The notes below the pieces were generated by a model, which had not been told where the DNA came from, searched no databases, and worked only from the letters and a program-made list of their open reading frames with translations. A stretch of 42,599 nt of DNA from Legionella sp. (lineage in GTDB: Bacteria > Pseudomonadota > Gammaproteobacteria > Legionellales > Legionellaceae), in contig JAACPN010000010.1 of assembly GCA_009995425.1 (NCBI GenBank), forward strand, positions 1 to 42,599, written 5' to 3'. The translations under genes and the position numbers were made by a program. This document shows positions 9,040 to 18,426 of the stretch, in pieces. Within the stretch, counting starts at the first letter, position 1, and each line of letters starts with the position of its first letter.

Positions 9040-9188
9040 CCAACAACCAAAGATTTTGAACCCTGAGATTCAGGTGGGTTGCGCTTGTGCCAGTTCAGGC
9101 TTCCCACTTGAGGGTGGGCTAGCTCAACGCCGACATCGAAAATGCATCCCTTATTAAGCTTATAGGTTCAAAAATCGTTGGCTGTTGG
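9040..9188. ncRNA. 149-bp structured element closed by a long inverted repeat, downstream of rpoS
   Basis: The arms at 9040-9062 (starting CCAACAACCAAAG) and 9165-9188 (ending GTTGGCTGTTGG) pair over about 23 bp with two mismatches and one bulge. Inside, GTTGCGCT (9074 region) can pair with AGCTCAAC (9121-9128, one mismatch), CCTGA/TCAGG forms a small hairpin, and CCCAC/GTGGG (about 9101-9116) forms an apical hairpin. The result is a rod with a closing stem, a large asymmetric bubble and a terminal loop. This could be a small regulatory RNA of 6S-like architecture, a processed 3' element, or a small inverted-repeat (MITE-like) insertion. No conserved 6S sequence motif and no target-site duplication were found. 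The strand is undetermined, since rpoS and nadA converge here. Confidence 0.45.
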
Positions 9189-9213
9189 ATGAGTGTAATT
9201 ATAACATGCTAAG

Positions 9214-10551
9214 CTAAGCTTCTGTAATAGTTATCATGTTTTGCAAAGCTATTTTAGCATTTTCAATCACCCAAGCTTGATCGTGCTCAGACAGTCGACC
9301 GCGTATGCCTGTGAACTCGTTGACCGCATCCCCAGCTTTCACTTCGTTGTATGCCATGGATTTACCTTGGCGGAGTAAATCAAGTAAAGCCACAAGATGC
9401 GGTGGGTCGTTACGTGACATAGTGGCACAGCCGCATCCTAAATTATTACTGCTGTTTGATGTCGGTGCTTCGGCTAAATTTATAACATGAATACCGAGCT
9501 TTTCGGCGTGTTGTTTTAAGTTTTCAACCATATGGTTTTCAGTTCCGATGGCATAACGCTTGGTCTTGGCGCGATCGTTAATCACATGATCCCAAATAAA
9601 TGCAGTTGAACCTGCGTGTTGTGCTACACGAATGACTTCGTTTCGGCATTCTGGATGGGCGACGGTAGAATATCCTTTGGATTCCCAATATGCGCACATC
9701 TGAGCGGTATAAAGTGTATGAACGGTGCACTCACTTCCAAAAAGGATAAGCTCGGCTTGATCAAATGTTTTTAAAGTCGCTGCGTTTTGTTCTTCAAGAC
9801 TGTATTGAGCACCTGCAGTACCACCTGGCCAGCGAGCAATGTTTTGAATACCGAGCCAGTGAGCGACGTTTTCACCCATGTGTTGGTCTGGAATAAATAA
9901 TATTTTTTTGTTTTTAGCGCGTGCCCATTCAAAAATTTTCTTAACGTTCGAGCTTGTGCATACCGCGCCACCTTGTGCGCCGGTCATGGCTTTAACGCGG
10001 CCCGAAGTGTTCATGTAGCAAATCGGTAAAATATTGTCTTGACCGTAGCGTGCGTTAAGTTCTGTAAAGGCCGGTTGAACCATAAAATCTTTGGAAAGCA
10101 TTTCCATGGTACAACCTGATTTTGGATTGGTGATAAATACCTGTTGGTTCTCATGCGCCAAAATACTGATGGATTCAGCCATAAAATGCACCGCAGATTC
10201 CACAATGATTGATTTTTCAGGGTGATTGGCGGCCATCAAAGCCAGTTGATAGGAATCACCGATCTGACCACCGAATTGTTCTATCAAACGTACTATTTCA
10301 CCACCCATATAATAATGTGCAAGTAAAAGTAAATTCGGCCCAAAGTGGCTTTGCGCTTTTTGAATATACGGCGTCATCCAATCAAGTACAGTGGTGAGCT
10401 TACGATCGGGGAGGGCTAAATACTCTTCGGCATAAGGTATGTAGTCTTCTTGATACCAATCCAGTGGATAATCACTTTGGCAAATTTGCATGTCTTGCGT
10501 GACCTGCATACGTGTTTTTTTTGGGGTATAGCTTGTGTCGGTTGTAAACAT
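9214..10551 (-). CDS. nadA: Quinolinate synthase NadA (long form)
   Basis: NadA condenses iminoaspartate with dihydroxyacetone phosphate to quinolinate, using a [4Fe-4S] cluster. Candidate cluster cysteines are C147 (NPKSGCTMEM), C198 (GGAVCTSS) and C375 (GCGCATMSRN). LLAHYYMGGEIV and HPECRNEV are also family marks. At 445 aa it is about 100 residues longer than the E. coli enzyme, with an N-terminal extension of about 70 residues and internal insertions. It starts 5 bp after nadB and forms the end of the purB-nadB-nadA operon, so substrate iminoaspartate from NadB is made by its immediate neighbour. Confidence 0.95.
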   Translation of the reverse strand: MFTTDTSYTPKKTRMQVTQDMQICQSDYPLDWYQEDYIPYAEEYLALPDRKLTTVLDWMTPYIQKAQSHFGPNLLLLAHYYMGGEIVRLIEQFGGQIGDSYQLALMAANHPEKSIIVESAVHFMAESISILAHENQQVFITNPKSGCTMEMLSKDFMVQPAFTELNARYGQDNILPICYMNTSGRVKAMTGAQGGAVCTSSNVKKIFEWARAKNKKILFIPDQHMGENVAHWLGIQNIARWPGGTAGAQYSLEEQNAATLKTFDQAELILFGSECTVHTLYTAQMCAYWESKGYSTVAHPECRNEVIRVAQHAGSTAFIWDHVINDRAKTKRYAIGTENHMVENLKQHAEKLGIHVINLAEAPTSNSSNNLGCGCATMSRNDPPHLVALLDLLRQGKSMAYNEVKAGDAVNEFTGIRGRLSEHDQAWVIENAKIALQNMITITEA

Positions 10552-10556
10552 AAGAA

Positions 10557-12215
10557 TTACCTATATGCAATAAATGGAGTTTGTGGTGCATTGAGTCGTG
10601 CAATACTTTCTTGGGCCTGCCCGCTTTTGTTAGGATAATCATCACGATAATGTCCACCACGTGATTCACGTCTGACTAGGGCTGCTGTTACAATCAGCTC
10701 AGCATTCAGTACAATGTTACGTAATTCGATAAAGTCACGTGTGATAGCGTGGGCCCAATAATAATCTTCGATGATTTTTTTACGTTGTTGAATAAGTTGC
10801 AAAAGATCGTTCAGTCCTGCTTCAGTGCGTACAATCCCCGCATAGGACATCATTTCGCCACGTAAACCTCGCCAATGGGTATTAATTTGACCTGCACGTC
10901 GATGATTGACATGCGTGGGTGAATTCCAAGCAGGAATAGCGTGTTTAAGTTGGTAAGGCGTTGCAATATTTTTGTGGCTAGCGTGTGCGGCATTAGACGC
11001 CATGACGACGGCCTCAAGCAACGAATTACTTGCTAGTCGGTTGGCACCATGTAAACCAGTAAAAGCCACTTCACCGATGGCATAAAGGCGCTCTAAATCG
11101 GTTTGTCCTGAGGTATTGGTGAGTACACCGCCGCATTGATAATGCGCGGCAGGCACAACAGGAATAGGATCTTCTGCCATGTTGATGTTAATCGAAGCCA
11201 GTGTCGCATAAATTTGAGGAAAACGTTTTTTTAAAAAATCTTGTGATTGATGGGTAATATCCAGGTACACAAATTGATTTTCGCTTTGTTCGATTTCGCT
11301 AAAAATAGCGCGAGCAACGATGTCTCGTGTGGCCAGGTCTTTTTGTTCTGGTGCGTATTTGGCCATGAAGGGTTTGTGGGTGTCGGCATTTAAAAGCACG
11401 CCGCCTTCACCACGTACGGCCTCAGATATTAAAAAATTAGTGACTTCATGATGATGCAGGAGTGTGGGATGAAACTGATAAAATTCCATGTTCCCAACCC
11501 GTGCACCAGCACGGTAAGCCATCGCTACACCATCGCCGGTTGCAACCATAGAGTTACTGGTGTACCGATAGGTTTTACCCGCTCCACCGGTTGCGAGCAC
11601 GACGCATCGGGCAAGGTACGTATGAATTTTATTATGTGTACTGTCGAGAATATAAGCTCCAAGCACCTCGCCTTGATGATCGATTCGGTGAGGATGATAT
11701 TGGGTAATTAAGTTAATCGCCGTGCTGTTTTCGAGGCATTGAATTTGAGGGTATTGATGAATTAAAAGCAATAAGCGTTGGATAATGGATAAGCCGGTTT
11801 GATCACCTGCATGTAAAATGCGGCGATGGGCGTGCCCACCTTCATGACCTAAGGCATACTGGCCTGTATGAGTTTGCGTAAATGGGACAGCATAATCCCC
11901 GAGTTGAAGAATGGCGTTAGGGCCTTGCTCTATGATGGATTTTACACTCGGTGGATAACACAAACCATCGCCAGCTTGTAGCGTGTCTTCAATGTGAGAT
12001 TGGATAGAATCGTTTGGATCAAAAGCGCTTGCAATACCGCCTTGAGCGTAGCTACTGTTGCATTCACCTAGAGCCGTTTTACTGATAAGTGTGATCCTGG
12101 TTTTTCGATTGTGCTTTAATACCTCAAGACAATAGTGCAGGCCAGCGAGCCCGCCACCGATGACGAGCACATCGACTTCAAAAGTTTCACCTTGTTGTGA
12201 CACGCCGGAGTTCAT
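10557..12215 (-). CDS. nadB: L-aspartate oxidase NadB
   Basis: This 552-aa flavoprotein oxidises L-aspartate to iminoaspartate, the first step of de novo NAD synthesis. The dinucleotide-binding motif VLVIGGGLAGL is at residues 16-26. Other marks are SSYAQGGIASAF, the substrate-loop HPT region (MEFYQFHPT), VRGEGG, and LYAIGEVAFTGLHGANRLASNSLLEA near the end of the FAD domain. A helical C-terminal domain follows. The ATG overlaps the purB stop by 4 bp and nadA follows after 5 bp, so the three are one transcription unit. Confidence 0.97.
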   Translation of the reverse strand: MNSGVSQQGETFEVDVLVIGGGLAGLHYCLEVLKHNRKTRITLISKTALGECNSSYAQGGIASAFDPNDSIQSHIEDTLQAGDGLCYPPSVKSIIEQGPNAILQLGDYAVPFTQTHTGQYALGHEGGHAHRRILHAGDQTGLSIIQRLLLLIHQYPQIQCLENSTAINLITQYHPHRIDHQGEVLGAYILDSTHNKIHTYLARCVVLATGGAGKTYRYTSNSMVATGDGVAMAYRAGARVGNMEFYQFHPTLLHHHEVTNFLISEAVRGEGGVLLNADTHKPFMAKYAPEQKDLATRDIVARAIFSEIEQSENQFVYLDITHQSQDFLKKRFPQIYATLASININMAEDPIPVVPAAHYQCGGVLTNTSGQTDLERLYAIGEVAFTGLHGANRLASNSLLEAVVMASNAAHASHKNIATPYQLKHAIPAWNSPTHVNHRRAGQINTHWRGLRGEMMSYAGIVRTEAGLNDLLQLIQQRKKIIEDYYWAHAITRDFIELRNIVLNAELIVTAALVRRESRGGHYRDDYPNKSGQAQESIARLNAPQTPFIAYR

Positions 12216-13582
12216 GTAAATGCTTTCACCAGAGCGCTAGCAAGTCCCGTGTAGCTTTGAGGCGTTAGGGCCAATAATTCCGTTTTTGCAGCATCTGGCA
12301 ATTCTAATGTTTGGATAAACTGCTGCAGTGTTTCTTTGTTGACACGTCGTCCTCGAGTAAAGTCACGTAGCGCTTCGTAAGCATGAGGCACTTGATGTCG
12401 GCGCATGACCATCTGAACGGCTTCGGTGATGACTTCCCAGTTCGCATCAAGATCGGCGTTCAGTGCCATGCTGTTAATTTGGAGTTTCTCATTGCCTTTT
12501 GCAATCGCTTGAAACGCAATTAATGCATAAGAAAAAGCAACACCTAAATTACGAAGCACGGTTGAATCAGATAAATCACGTTGAAGGCGAGATTGCGTAA
12601 GTTTATCCGCAAAATGATTAAACAAGGCATTAGCAAGTCCGAGATTACCCTCCGCATTTTCAAAATCGATAGGATTGACTTTGTGAGGCATGGTTGATGA
12701 ACCGACTTCGCCAGCCACTGTTTTTTGTTTAAAGTAGCCAAGTGATATATAAGACCAAATATCACGGGTGTAATCAAGCAAGATATTATTAATACGAATC
12801 ATCAGATGCGAGACTTCAGCAAGGCCGTCGTGAGGCTCGATTTGTGTGGTATAAGCGCTAAAGTCGAGACCTAGTTTTGTAATAAATTGAGCTGAATGCT
12901 TGCGCCAGTCGATATTAGGATAGGCAATGATGTGTGCATTGTAATTACCTACGGCACCGTTGCATTTTGCTGAAATTAAAACTTCAGCCAATTGTTGCAA
13001 CGGGCGTTTTAACCGTGCTGAAAAATTTATAAGTTCTTTGCCGATCGTTGTCGGTGTGGCAGGTTGGCCATGGGTTCGGCTCAGCATGCTAGCTTCACCA
13101 TGTTGTTTGCCTAACAGTGTTATGCCACCTGTAATTTCAGCAAGGGTGGGTTGAATCACTTGTGCCAAGGCTTCTTTGACCATAAAGGCATAGGCTAAAT
13201 TATTAATATCTTCTGATGTACAGGCAAAGTGAATAAAGCTTGTGATAGGTGCCAAGGTTTTTGATGCAGTGAGTTTATCTCGAAGATAATATTCAACGGC
13301 TTTTACATCATGATTGGTTTGTTTTTCGTAAGCTTTAACTGCTTTAGCTTCTTTTTCATTAAAATCAACAAGAATTTTATTTAAAAAAGCATGGTCCTCT
13401 TGAGTTAATGCAGGGACTTCTTTGATTTTTGGATTGGCAGCCAGTGATTCGAGCCAACGTATTTCAACCAATAAACGATAATATATAAGCCCAAACTCAC
13501 TGAAGAAAGAGCTTAGTGCACGTGTTTTTTTTATATAGCGGCCATCAACGGGTGAGATGGCATTAAGTGATGATAATGTCAT
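12212..13582 (-). CDS. purB: Adenylosuccinate lyase PurB
   Basis: The 456-aa protein belongs to the fumarase/aspartase superfamily and matches the E. coli-type PurB, which acts twice in purine synthesis (SAICAR to AICAR, and adenylosuccinate to AMP), releasing fumarate each time. The signature GSSTMPHKVNPIDFENAEG, TSEDINNLAYA and SRTHGQPATPTT are all intact. It is first in the purB-nadB-nadA operon and divergent from ppsA across a 121-bp gap. Pairing with nadBA is sensible because both use aspartate-derived nitrogen and feed nucleotide cofactors, but this is inference. Confidence 0.97.
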   Translation of the reverse strand: MTLSSLNAISPVDGRYIKKTRALSSFFSEFGLIYYRLLVEIRWLESLAANPKIKEVPALTQEDHAFLNKILVDFNEKEAKAVKAYEKQTNHDVKAVEYYLRDKLTASKTLAPITSFIHFACTSEDINNLAYAFMVKEALAQVIQPTLAEITGGITLLGKQHGEASMLSRTHGQPATPTTIGKELINFSARLKRPLQQLAEVLISAKCNGAVGNYNAHIIAYPNIDWRKHSAQFITKLGLDFSAYTTQIEPHDGLAEVSHLMIRINNILLDYTRDIWSYISLGYFKQKTVAGEVGSSTMPHKVNPIDFENAEGNLGLANALFNHFADKLTQSRLQRDLSDSTVLRNLGVAFSYALIAFQAIAKGNEKLQINSMALNADLDANWEVITEAVQMVMRRHQVPHAYEALRDFTRGRRVNKETLQQFIQTLELPDAAKTELLALTPQSYTGLASALVKAFT

Positions 13583-13642
13583 GAAAATAAGCGTGTTAAA
13601 TAAATATGCCTTATGATAGTCGATTATTCTTTACGATAGAAG

Positions 13643-13670
13643 TTGCACGCGGCATGAATTTCAGTAGAAT
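13643..13670 (+). promoter_or_regulatory. Probable sigma-70 promoter of ppsA
   Basis: TTGCAC (13643-13648) and TAGAAT (13665-13670) are separated by 16 bp, 34 bp ahead of the ppsA ATG, in the purB-ppsA divergent gap. The match to consensus is fair and the position is right for driving the ppsA-antiporter-nadC-murG operon. Confidence 0.5.
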
Positions 13671-13703
13671 AAGTTTAATTTTTCGAAGGACTCGAGGGTA
13701 TTT

Positions 13704-16118
13704 ATGACTATCAGCACGCAAACTGTTCTTTTTGAGAACTTAAGTATGAAAGACCTCGATCGTGTAGGTGGTAAAAATGCCTCGCTAGGCGAGATGATCA
13801 GTCAGCTGAGTCGTGCCGATGTACCGGTTCCTGTCGGTTTTGCAACCACGGCCGATGCATTTCGTGCATTTTTAGCTGAAAATAATCTTGGACAGAAAAT
13901 TCAAGAAGCGCTTAAAGGCTTAAATGTCGATGATGTGTCTGAATTAGCTCGTGTCGGCGCCAGCATTCGTCATATGATGATGGAAACAGCATTTTCATCT
14001 GAATTTGAGGCCGCTGTACGAAAGGCTTATGCGCATTTAGAACAAACCATTGGCCATCAAGATTTTACCGTTGCTGTACGATCTTCGGCTACGGCAGAAG
14101 ATTTACCGGATGCATCGTTTGCAGGTCAACAAGAAACACTTCTCAACATTCAGGGTCCTGACAATGTATTAACCGCCATGAAAGCGGTGTTTTCCTCACT
14201 GTATAACGATCGGGCCATTGCATATCGCGTGCATCATAATTTTGCACATGATGACGTAGCACTCTCGGTTGGCGTTCAACAAATGGTCCGCAGTGACTGC
14301 GGTGCAAGCGGCGTCATGTTTACGATGGATACCGAGTCTGGTTTTGATCACGTTGTTTTCATTACGTCTTCTTACGGATTAGGCGAAATGGTGGTTCAAG
14401 GCGCTGTTAATCCCGATGAATTTTATGTGTACAAACCTGCACTATCTGAAGGCCGTACGGCCATTGTTCGTCGTAATCTTGGCGAAAAAGCACTTGAAAT
14501 GGTCTTCAATGATGATCCAAATGCTGAATCTCGTGTCATGATTCAAGATGTTGAAACAACACGGCGTCAAAAATTTTCACTAAGTTCAAACGAGATTGAG
14601 CAATTAGCACGTCAAGCCATGATCATTGAGGCTCATTATGGCCGGCCTATGGATATTGAGTGGGCTAAAGATGGTGTTGACGGTAAGTTATATATTTTAC
14701 AAGCGCGTCCAGAAACGGTAAAAAGTCGCTCTGCTGCTTCAGAAAAACACGTGCTTGAGCGTTATGCATTAACCCGTCAAGGCAACGTGCTGGTTGAAGG
14801 CCGAAGCATTGGTCAACGCATCGGACAAGGTCGTGTACGGATCATCAATGATGTCAGTGAAATGCATCGTGTTGAACCGGGTGATGTGCTAGTTTCTGAT
14901 ATGACTGATCCCGATTGGGAACCGGTGATGAAGCGTGCGTCAGCCATTGTTACGAATCGAGGTGGACGAACTTGTCATGCGGCTATTATTGCACGTGAAT
15001 TGGGTATTCCCGCGGTGGTTGGTTGTGGTGATGCAACCACCCACTTACGTGATGGTGATGAGGCGACGGTTAGTTGTGCCGAAGGGGATACGGGTTATGT
15101 GTATTCAGGACTGGTTCCGTTTGAACGTTCCGTGATTGATATTGACAAATTGCCTGAATTACCGCTGAAAGTTATGCTTAACGTCGGTAATCCTGATCGT
15201 GCTTTTTCTTTTCGTTCCATTCCTAACGCCGGTGTGGGGCTTGCGCGATTAGAATTTTTGATTTCAAATTCCATCGGCATTCATCCTAAAGCATTATTAG
15301 ATTTTGATGATCTAGAAGATGAAGAGCTAAAACAGAAAATTTCTGAAAAAACAGCGGCGTATGCATCTCCAGTTGCTTATTATGTCGAACGACTCAAAGA
15401 AGGCATTGCGACGATTGCGGCTGCATTTTATCCTAAACCTGTGATTGTTCGTTTGTCTGATTTTAAATCAAACGAATACGCCAATCTTCTCGGTGGCCCC
15501 TTGTATGAACCCGAAGAAGAAAATCCAATGCTGGGTTTTCGTGGTGCATCACGCTATGTTTCCCCTGATTTTGCAGAATGTTTTTCACTTGAATGCTTAG
15601 CCGTGAAGCAAGTTCGTGAGTTGATGGGATTCGACAACGTAGAAATTATGATTCCTTTTGTTCGTACTGTACGCGAGGCTTCGTCGGTGATTGATGTGCT
15701 TAACGAACATGGACTTCGCCGAGGCGAAGCTGGGTTACGGATTATTATGATGTGTGAATTACCCTCTAATGCTTTATTAGCGGATGCTTTTTTAGCGTAT
15801 TTTGATGGATTTTCAATTGGATCGAACGATTTAACTCAGTTAACCCTAGGGCTTGATCGTGATTCAGGCTTGGTCGCAGAGCAATTTGATGAACGCGATC
15901 CGGCGGTTAAAGCCTTGCTTCGTATGGCAATTGCTGCTTGTAAGCGTGCAGGAAAATATGTCGGTATATGTGGTCAAGGTCCATCTGATCACCCTGACTT
16001 AGCCATATGGCTTATGAACGAAGGCATTGATAGTGTGTCGCTCAATCCCGACTCCGTGATTGAAACCCGTCTGATGCTTGCTAAACACAGCTCTGAGTCT
16101 TTGGATGTATTATCGTGA
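13704..16118 (+). CDS. ppsA: Phosphoenolpyruvate synthase PpsA
   Basis: The 804-aa enzyme makes PEP from pyruvate and ATP for gluconeogenesis, which suits growth on amino acids. The N-terminal ATP-binding domain starts with [10 protein letters not shown] and has [22 protein letters not shown]. The swivelling phosphohistidine domain has [17 protein letters not shown] with catalytic H425. The C-terminal barrel ends with [11 protein letters not shown], in which C756 matches the catalytic cysteine. Length is normal (E. coli 792). It heads an operon with the antiporter, nadC and murG, each joined by a short overlap. Confidence 0.96.
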   Translation: MTISTQTVLFENLSMKDLDRVGGKNASLGEMISQLSRADVPVPVGFATTADAFRAFLAENNLGQKIQEALKGLNVDDVSELARVGASIRHMMMETAFSSEFEAAVRKAYAHLEQTIGHQDFTVAVRSSATAEDLPDASFAGQQETLLNIQGPDNVLTAMKAVFSSLYNDRAIAYRVHHNFAHDDVALSVGVQQMVRSDCGASGVMFTMDTESGFDHVVFITSSYGLGEMVVQGAVNPDEFYVYKPALSEGRTAIVRRNLGEKALEMVFNDDPNAESRVMIQDVETTRRQKFSLSSNEIEQLARQAMIIEAHYGRPMDIEWAKDGVDGKLYILQARPETVKSRSAASEKHVLERYALTRQGNVLVEGRSIGQRIGQGRVRIINDVSEMHRVEPGDVLVSDMTDPDWEPVMKRASAIVTNRGGRTCHAAIIARELGIPAVVGCGDATTHLRDGDEATVSCAEGDTGYVYSGLVPFERSVIDIDKLPELPLKVMLNVGNPDRAFSFRSIPNAGVGLARLEFLISNSIGIHPKALLDFDDLEDEELKQKISEKTAAYASPVAYYVERLKEGIATIAAAFYPKPVIVRLSDFKSNEYANLLGGPLYEPEEENPMLGFRGASRYVSPDFAECFSLECLAVKQVRELMGFDNVEIMIPFVRTVREASSVIDVLNEHGLRRGEAGLRIIMMCELPSNALLADAFLAYFDGFSIGSNDLTQLTLGLDRDSGLVAEQFDERDPAVKALLRMAIAACKRAGKYVGICGQGPSDHPDLAIWLMNEGIDSVSLNPDSVIETRLMLAKHSSESLDVLS

Positions 16119-17578
16119 AATTTGTTAATATTTCAATGAGGTGTAGAGCAATCTTATTGCTACTACTGGTGTGTGTGGCTATTCCAAGTTTTGCCTTTAC
16201 ACAAGCAAATAATGGACATGTTGATCCAGTGGCCTCCGTTGTACTTTGGGTGACGCTTATTTTCTTCTTTGGTTTGATGGGGCGTTATGCGGCCCAGCTT
16301 GTGCATCAACCCGGAGTTTTGGGTGAGTTATTGATGGGGGTTTTGCTCGGTAATTTATGTTACTTTTGGGGTTTGCCGCTAGCTATTGTATTGCGAGAGG
16401 GCGGTGCTATTTTTGAGATCATGGGCGAGGTGTTATCTGGTGCGACCATGACCAAAGCGGTTTCGATGCATTTACCGATGTTGCCAGAAGCACAAAATGT
16501 TGCGGCTATTTTGCAAAGCAAAAATGGCATCAATCTAATTCGAGTGGCTTATGTTGTGGATAGCTTCTCACGTTACGGTGTTATTTTTCTATTATTTATG
16601 GTTGGTCTAGAAACGTCGATTGATGAAATTAGGCACACGGGCAAAGAATCAATGCGTGTCGCGCTGTTGGGAGTATTGGTACCGATATTGCTTGGATTTT
16701 TAGTGACGCTGTTACTTATGCCAGAAGGTTCGTTTAAAACCGATTTGTTTTTGGCCGCAACGTTATCAGCAACCAGTGTGGGCATTACCGCACGTGTCTT
16801 AAAAGAAATGAATAAGTTGCGTACCCGAGAGGCAAAAACCATCCTGGGTGCAGCCATGATTGATGATGTGCTGGGTTTGGTTATTTTGGCGATTGTGAGC
16901 AGTGTGGTTTTGACCGGTGTGATTGAAGTGGGTGTGCTGGTTCATGTCGTTATGCAGGTGATTTTATTCTTTGCAGGGGTGCTTTTGATTGGCCCTTGGG
17001 TATTACGGCGCTTGGTTCATGTGTTTCGATTTTTAGAACCTTGGGAATCCAAACTAGCGATTTCGTTTTTATTTGTGATGACGCTGGCTTGGCTTGCAAC
17101 ACGGGTTCAACTCGCGAGTATTATTGGCGCGTTTGCTGCAGGTTTGATCATTCACGATGGTTTTTTTGATGGGCACGCCCTCAAAGGTAAACCGGATAAA
17201 CAAATTCGAGATTTGGTCGCGCCTTTGGAAGCGCTGTTAGCGCCATTATTTTTTATGTTAATTGGTATTCAGGTCAAATTAGAGTCGTTTTTAGATTGGC
17301 ATGTGATTGTGATTGCATTAGGTTTAACGGTAGCAGCAGTTCTTGGAAAACTGGTGTGCGGTTTAGGTGCTGCAAAAAAAGACGATCGTTTATTAATTGG
17401 CATAGGTATGCTACCTCGAGGTGAAGTAGGCTTAGTATTTGCCTCGATAGGGCGCACATTGGGTGTACTTTCAGACGAGCTGTTCTCAGCAATTATACTC
17501 ATGGTGATTATCACAACATTTATGGCGCCGCCTTGGATGAAAGCGCGTTATGCAAAACAAAAACAGGTGGAAGCGTGA
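16115..17578 (+). CDS. CPA2-family cation:proton antiporter
   Basis: This roughly 487-aa polytopic membrane protein has an apparent N-terminal signal-like helix followed by about 12 transmembrane segments. It matches the KefB/NapA (CPA2) exchangers: [15 protein letters not shown] near the start, [27 protein letters not shown], and the paired aspartates D250-D251 in MIDDVLGLV that act in ion/proton exchange. No C-terminal TrkA-N domain is present. The GTG at 16115 overlaps the ppsA TGA; ATG 16136 is an alternative start. It would extrude Na+ or K+ for protons at the inner membrane. The ion is not predictable from sequence. Confidence 0.88.
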   Translation: MKFVNISMRCRAILLLLLVCVAIPSFAFTQANNGHVDPVASVVLWVTLIFFFGLMGRYAAQLVHQPGVLGELLMGVLLGNLCYFWGLPLAIVLREGGAIFEIMGEVLSGATMTKAVSMHLPMLPEAQNVAAILQSKNGINLIRVAYVVDSFSRYGVIFLLFMVGLETSIDEIRHTGKESMRVALLGVLVPILLGFLVTLLLMPEGSFKTDLFLAATLSATSVGITARVLKEMNKLRTREAKTILGAAMIDDVLGLVILAIVSSVVLTGVIEVGVLVHVVMQVILFFAGVLLIGPWVLRRLVHVFRFLEPWESKLAISFLFVMTLAWLATRVQLASIIGAFAAGLIIHDGFFDGHALKGKPDKQIRDLVAPLEALLAPLFFMLIGIQVKLESFLDWHVIVIALGLTVAAVLGKLVCGLGAAKKDDRLLIGIGMLPRGEVGLVFASIGRTLGVLSDELFSAIILMVIITTFMAPPWMKARYAKQKQVEA

Positions 17579-18426
17579 GTGTTATAGCATGGGATAGAAG
17601 TGCTTTGCTTGAAGATGTTGTCAAAGCTTTAGTTGAAGATGTTGGCCAGTGTGACTTAACAGCTGCATTATTACCAAAGCATGCCATGACGCATGCAGAA
17701 ATTATTTCTCGTGAGCCGATGGTTGTGTGCGGTATCCCTTGGGTTAATCAGGTTTTTTTTGAACTTGATCCAAGTATTAAACTCGATTGGCAGGTTGAAG
17801 AAGGTGATTTTTTACCTGAGCCCTGTGTGCTGGCTAAGCTTTTGGGCCCTACCCAAGCCTTATTAACCGGTGAGCGCACAGCACTTAATTTTTTACAAAC
17901 ATTATCCGGTACTGCGACAGAAACGCAACGCTATGTTAAATGCTTAGATGGCTATCATACGCAGCTTTTAGATACACGTAAAACCTTACCTGGCCTGCGT
18001 CAGGCGCAAAAATATGCCGTACGATGTGGTGGTGGTGTGAATCATCGGTTTGGTTTATATGATGCTGTACTTATCAAAGAAAATCATATTAAAGCTTGTG
18101 GCTCAATTACAGAAGCCGTCAAGCAAGCCAGGCAGCAAGGCTTAGGTAAATGGCTTGAGGTTGAAGTTGAGAATCTCGATGAGCTTCGAGAAGCTATTTT
18201 AGCAAAGCCTGATCGTATTCTACTGGATAATTTTGATCATGCGATGCTTATTGAAGCCGTTGCTATCAATAAAAATACGCATATTATTTTAGAAGCCTCA
18301 GGCGGTGTAGAATTAGCGACACTTCAAAAAATTGCTGAAACTGGCGTGGATTATGTTTCTGTAGGCGCGATCACAAAATCCGTGCGTGCCATTGATTTGA
18401 GTTTATTACTAAAAGAGAATGTATGA
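17575..18426 (+). CDS. nadC: Nicotinate-nucleotide pyrophosphorylase NadC
   Basis: The 283-aa enzyme converts quinolinate and PRPP to nicotinate mononucleotide. Visible motifs are EDVGQCDLTAALLP, GERTALNFLQTLSGTAT, DTRKTLPGLRQAQKYAV with basic phosphate and quinolinate ligands, GGGVNHRFGLYDAVLIKENH, and the C-terminal EASGGV and SVGAITKS phosphate-binding loops. The GTG at 17575 overlaps the antiporter stop and gives the correct N-terminus; the open frame upstream to 17533 is inside the antiporter gene. It overlaps murG by 4 bp. With nadB and nadA in the facing operon, the aspartate-to-NaMN path is complete in this window. Confidence 0.96.
   Translation: MSVIAWDRSALLEDVVKALVEDVGQCDLTAALLPKHAMTHAEIISREPMVVCGIPWVNQVFFELDPSIKLDWQVEEGDFLPEPCVLAKLLGPTQALLTGERTALNFLQTLSGTATETQRYVKCLDGYHTQLLDTRKTLPGLRQAQKYAVRCGGGVNHRFGLYDAVLIKENHIKACGSITEAVKQARQQGLGKWLEVEVENLDELREAILAKPDRILLDNFDHAMLIEAVAINKNTHIILEASGGVELATLQKIAETGVDYVSVGAITKSVRAIDLSLLLKENV

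Noticed and set aside
9040-9188. Firm call of 6S RNA for the structured element
   Set aside because: The overall shape is similar, but at 149 bp it is shorter than usual and the conserved 6S sequence blocks could not be matched. Kept only as an unassigned structured element.
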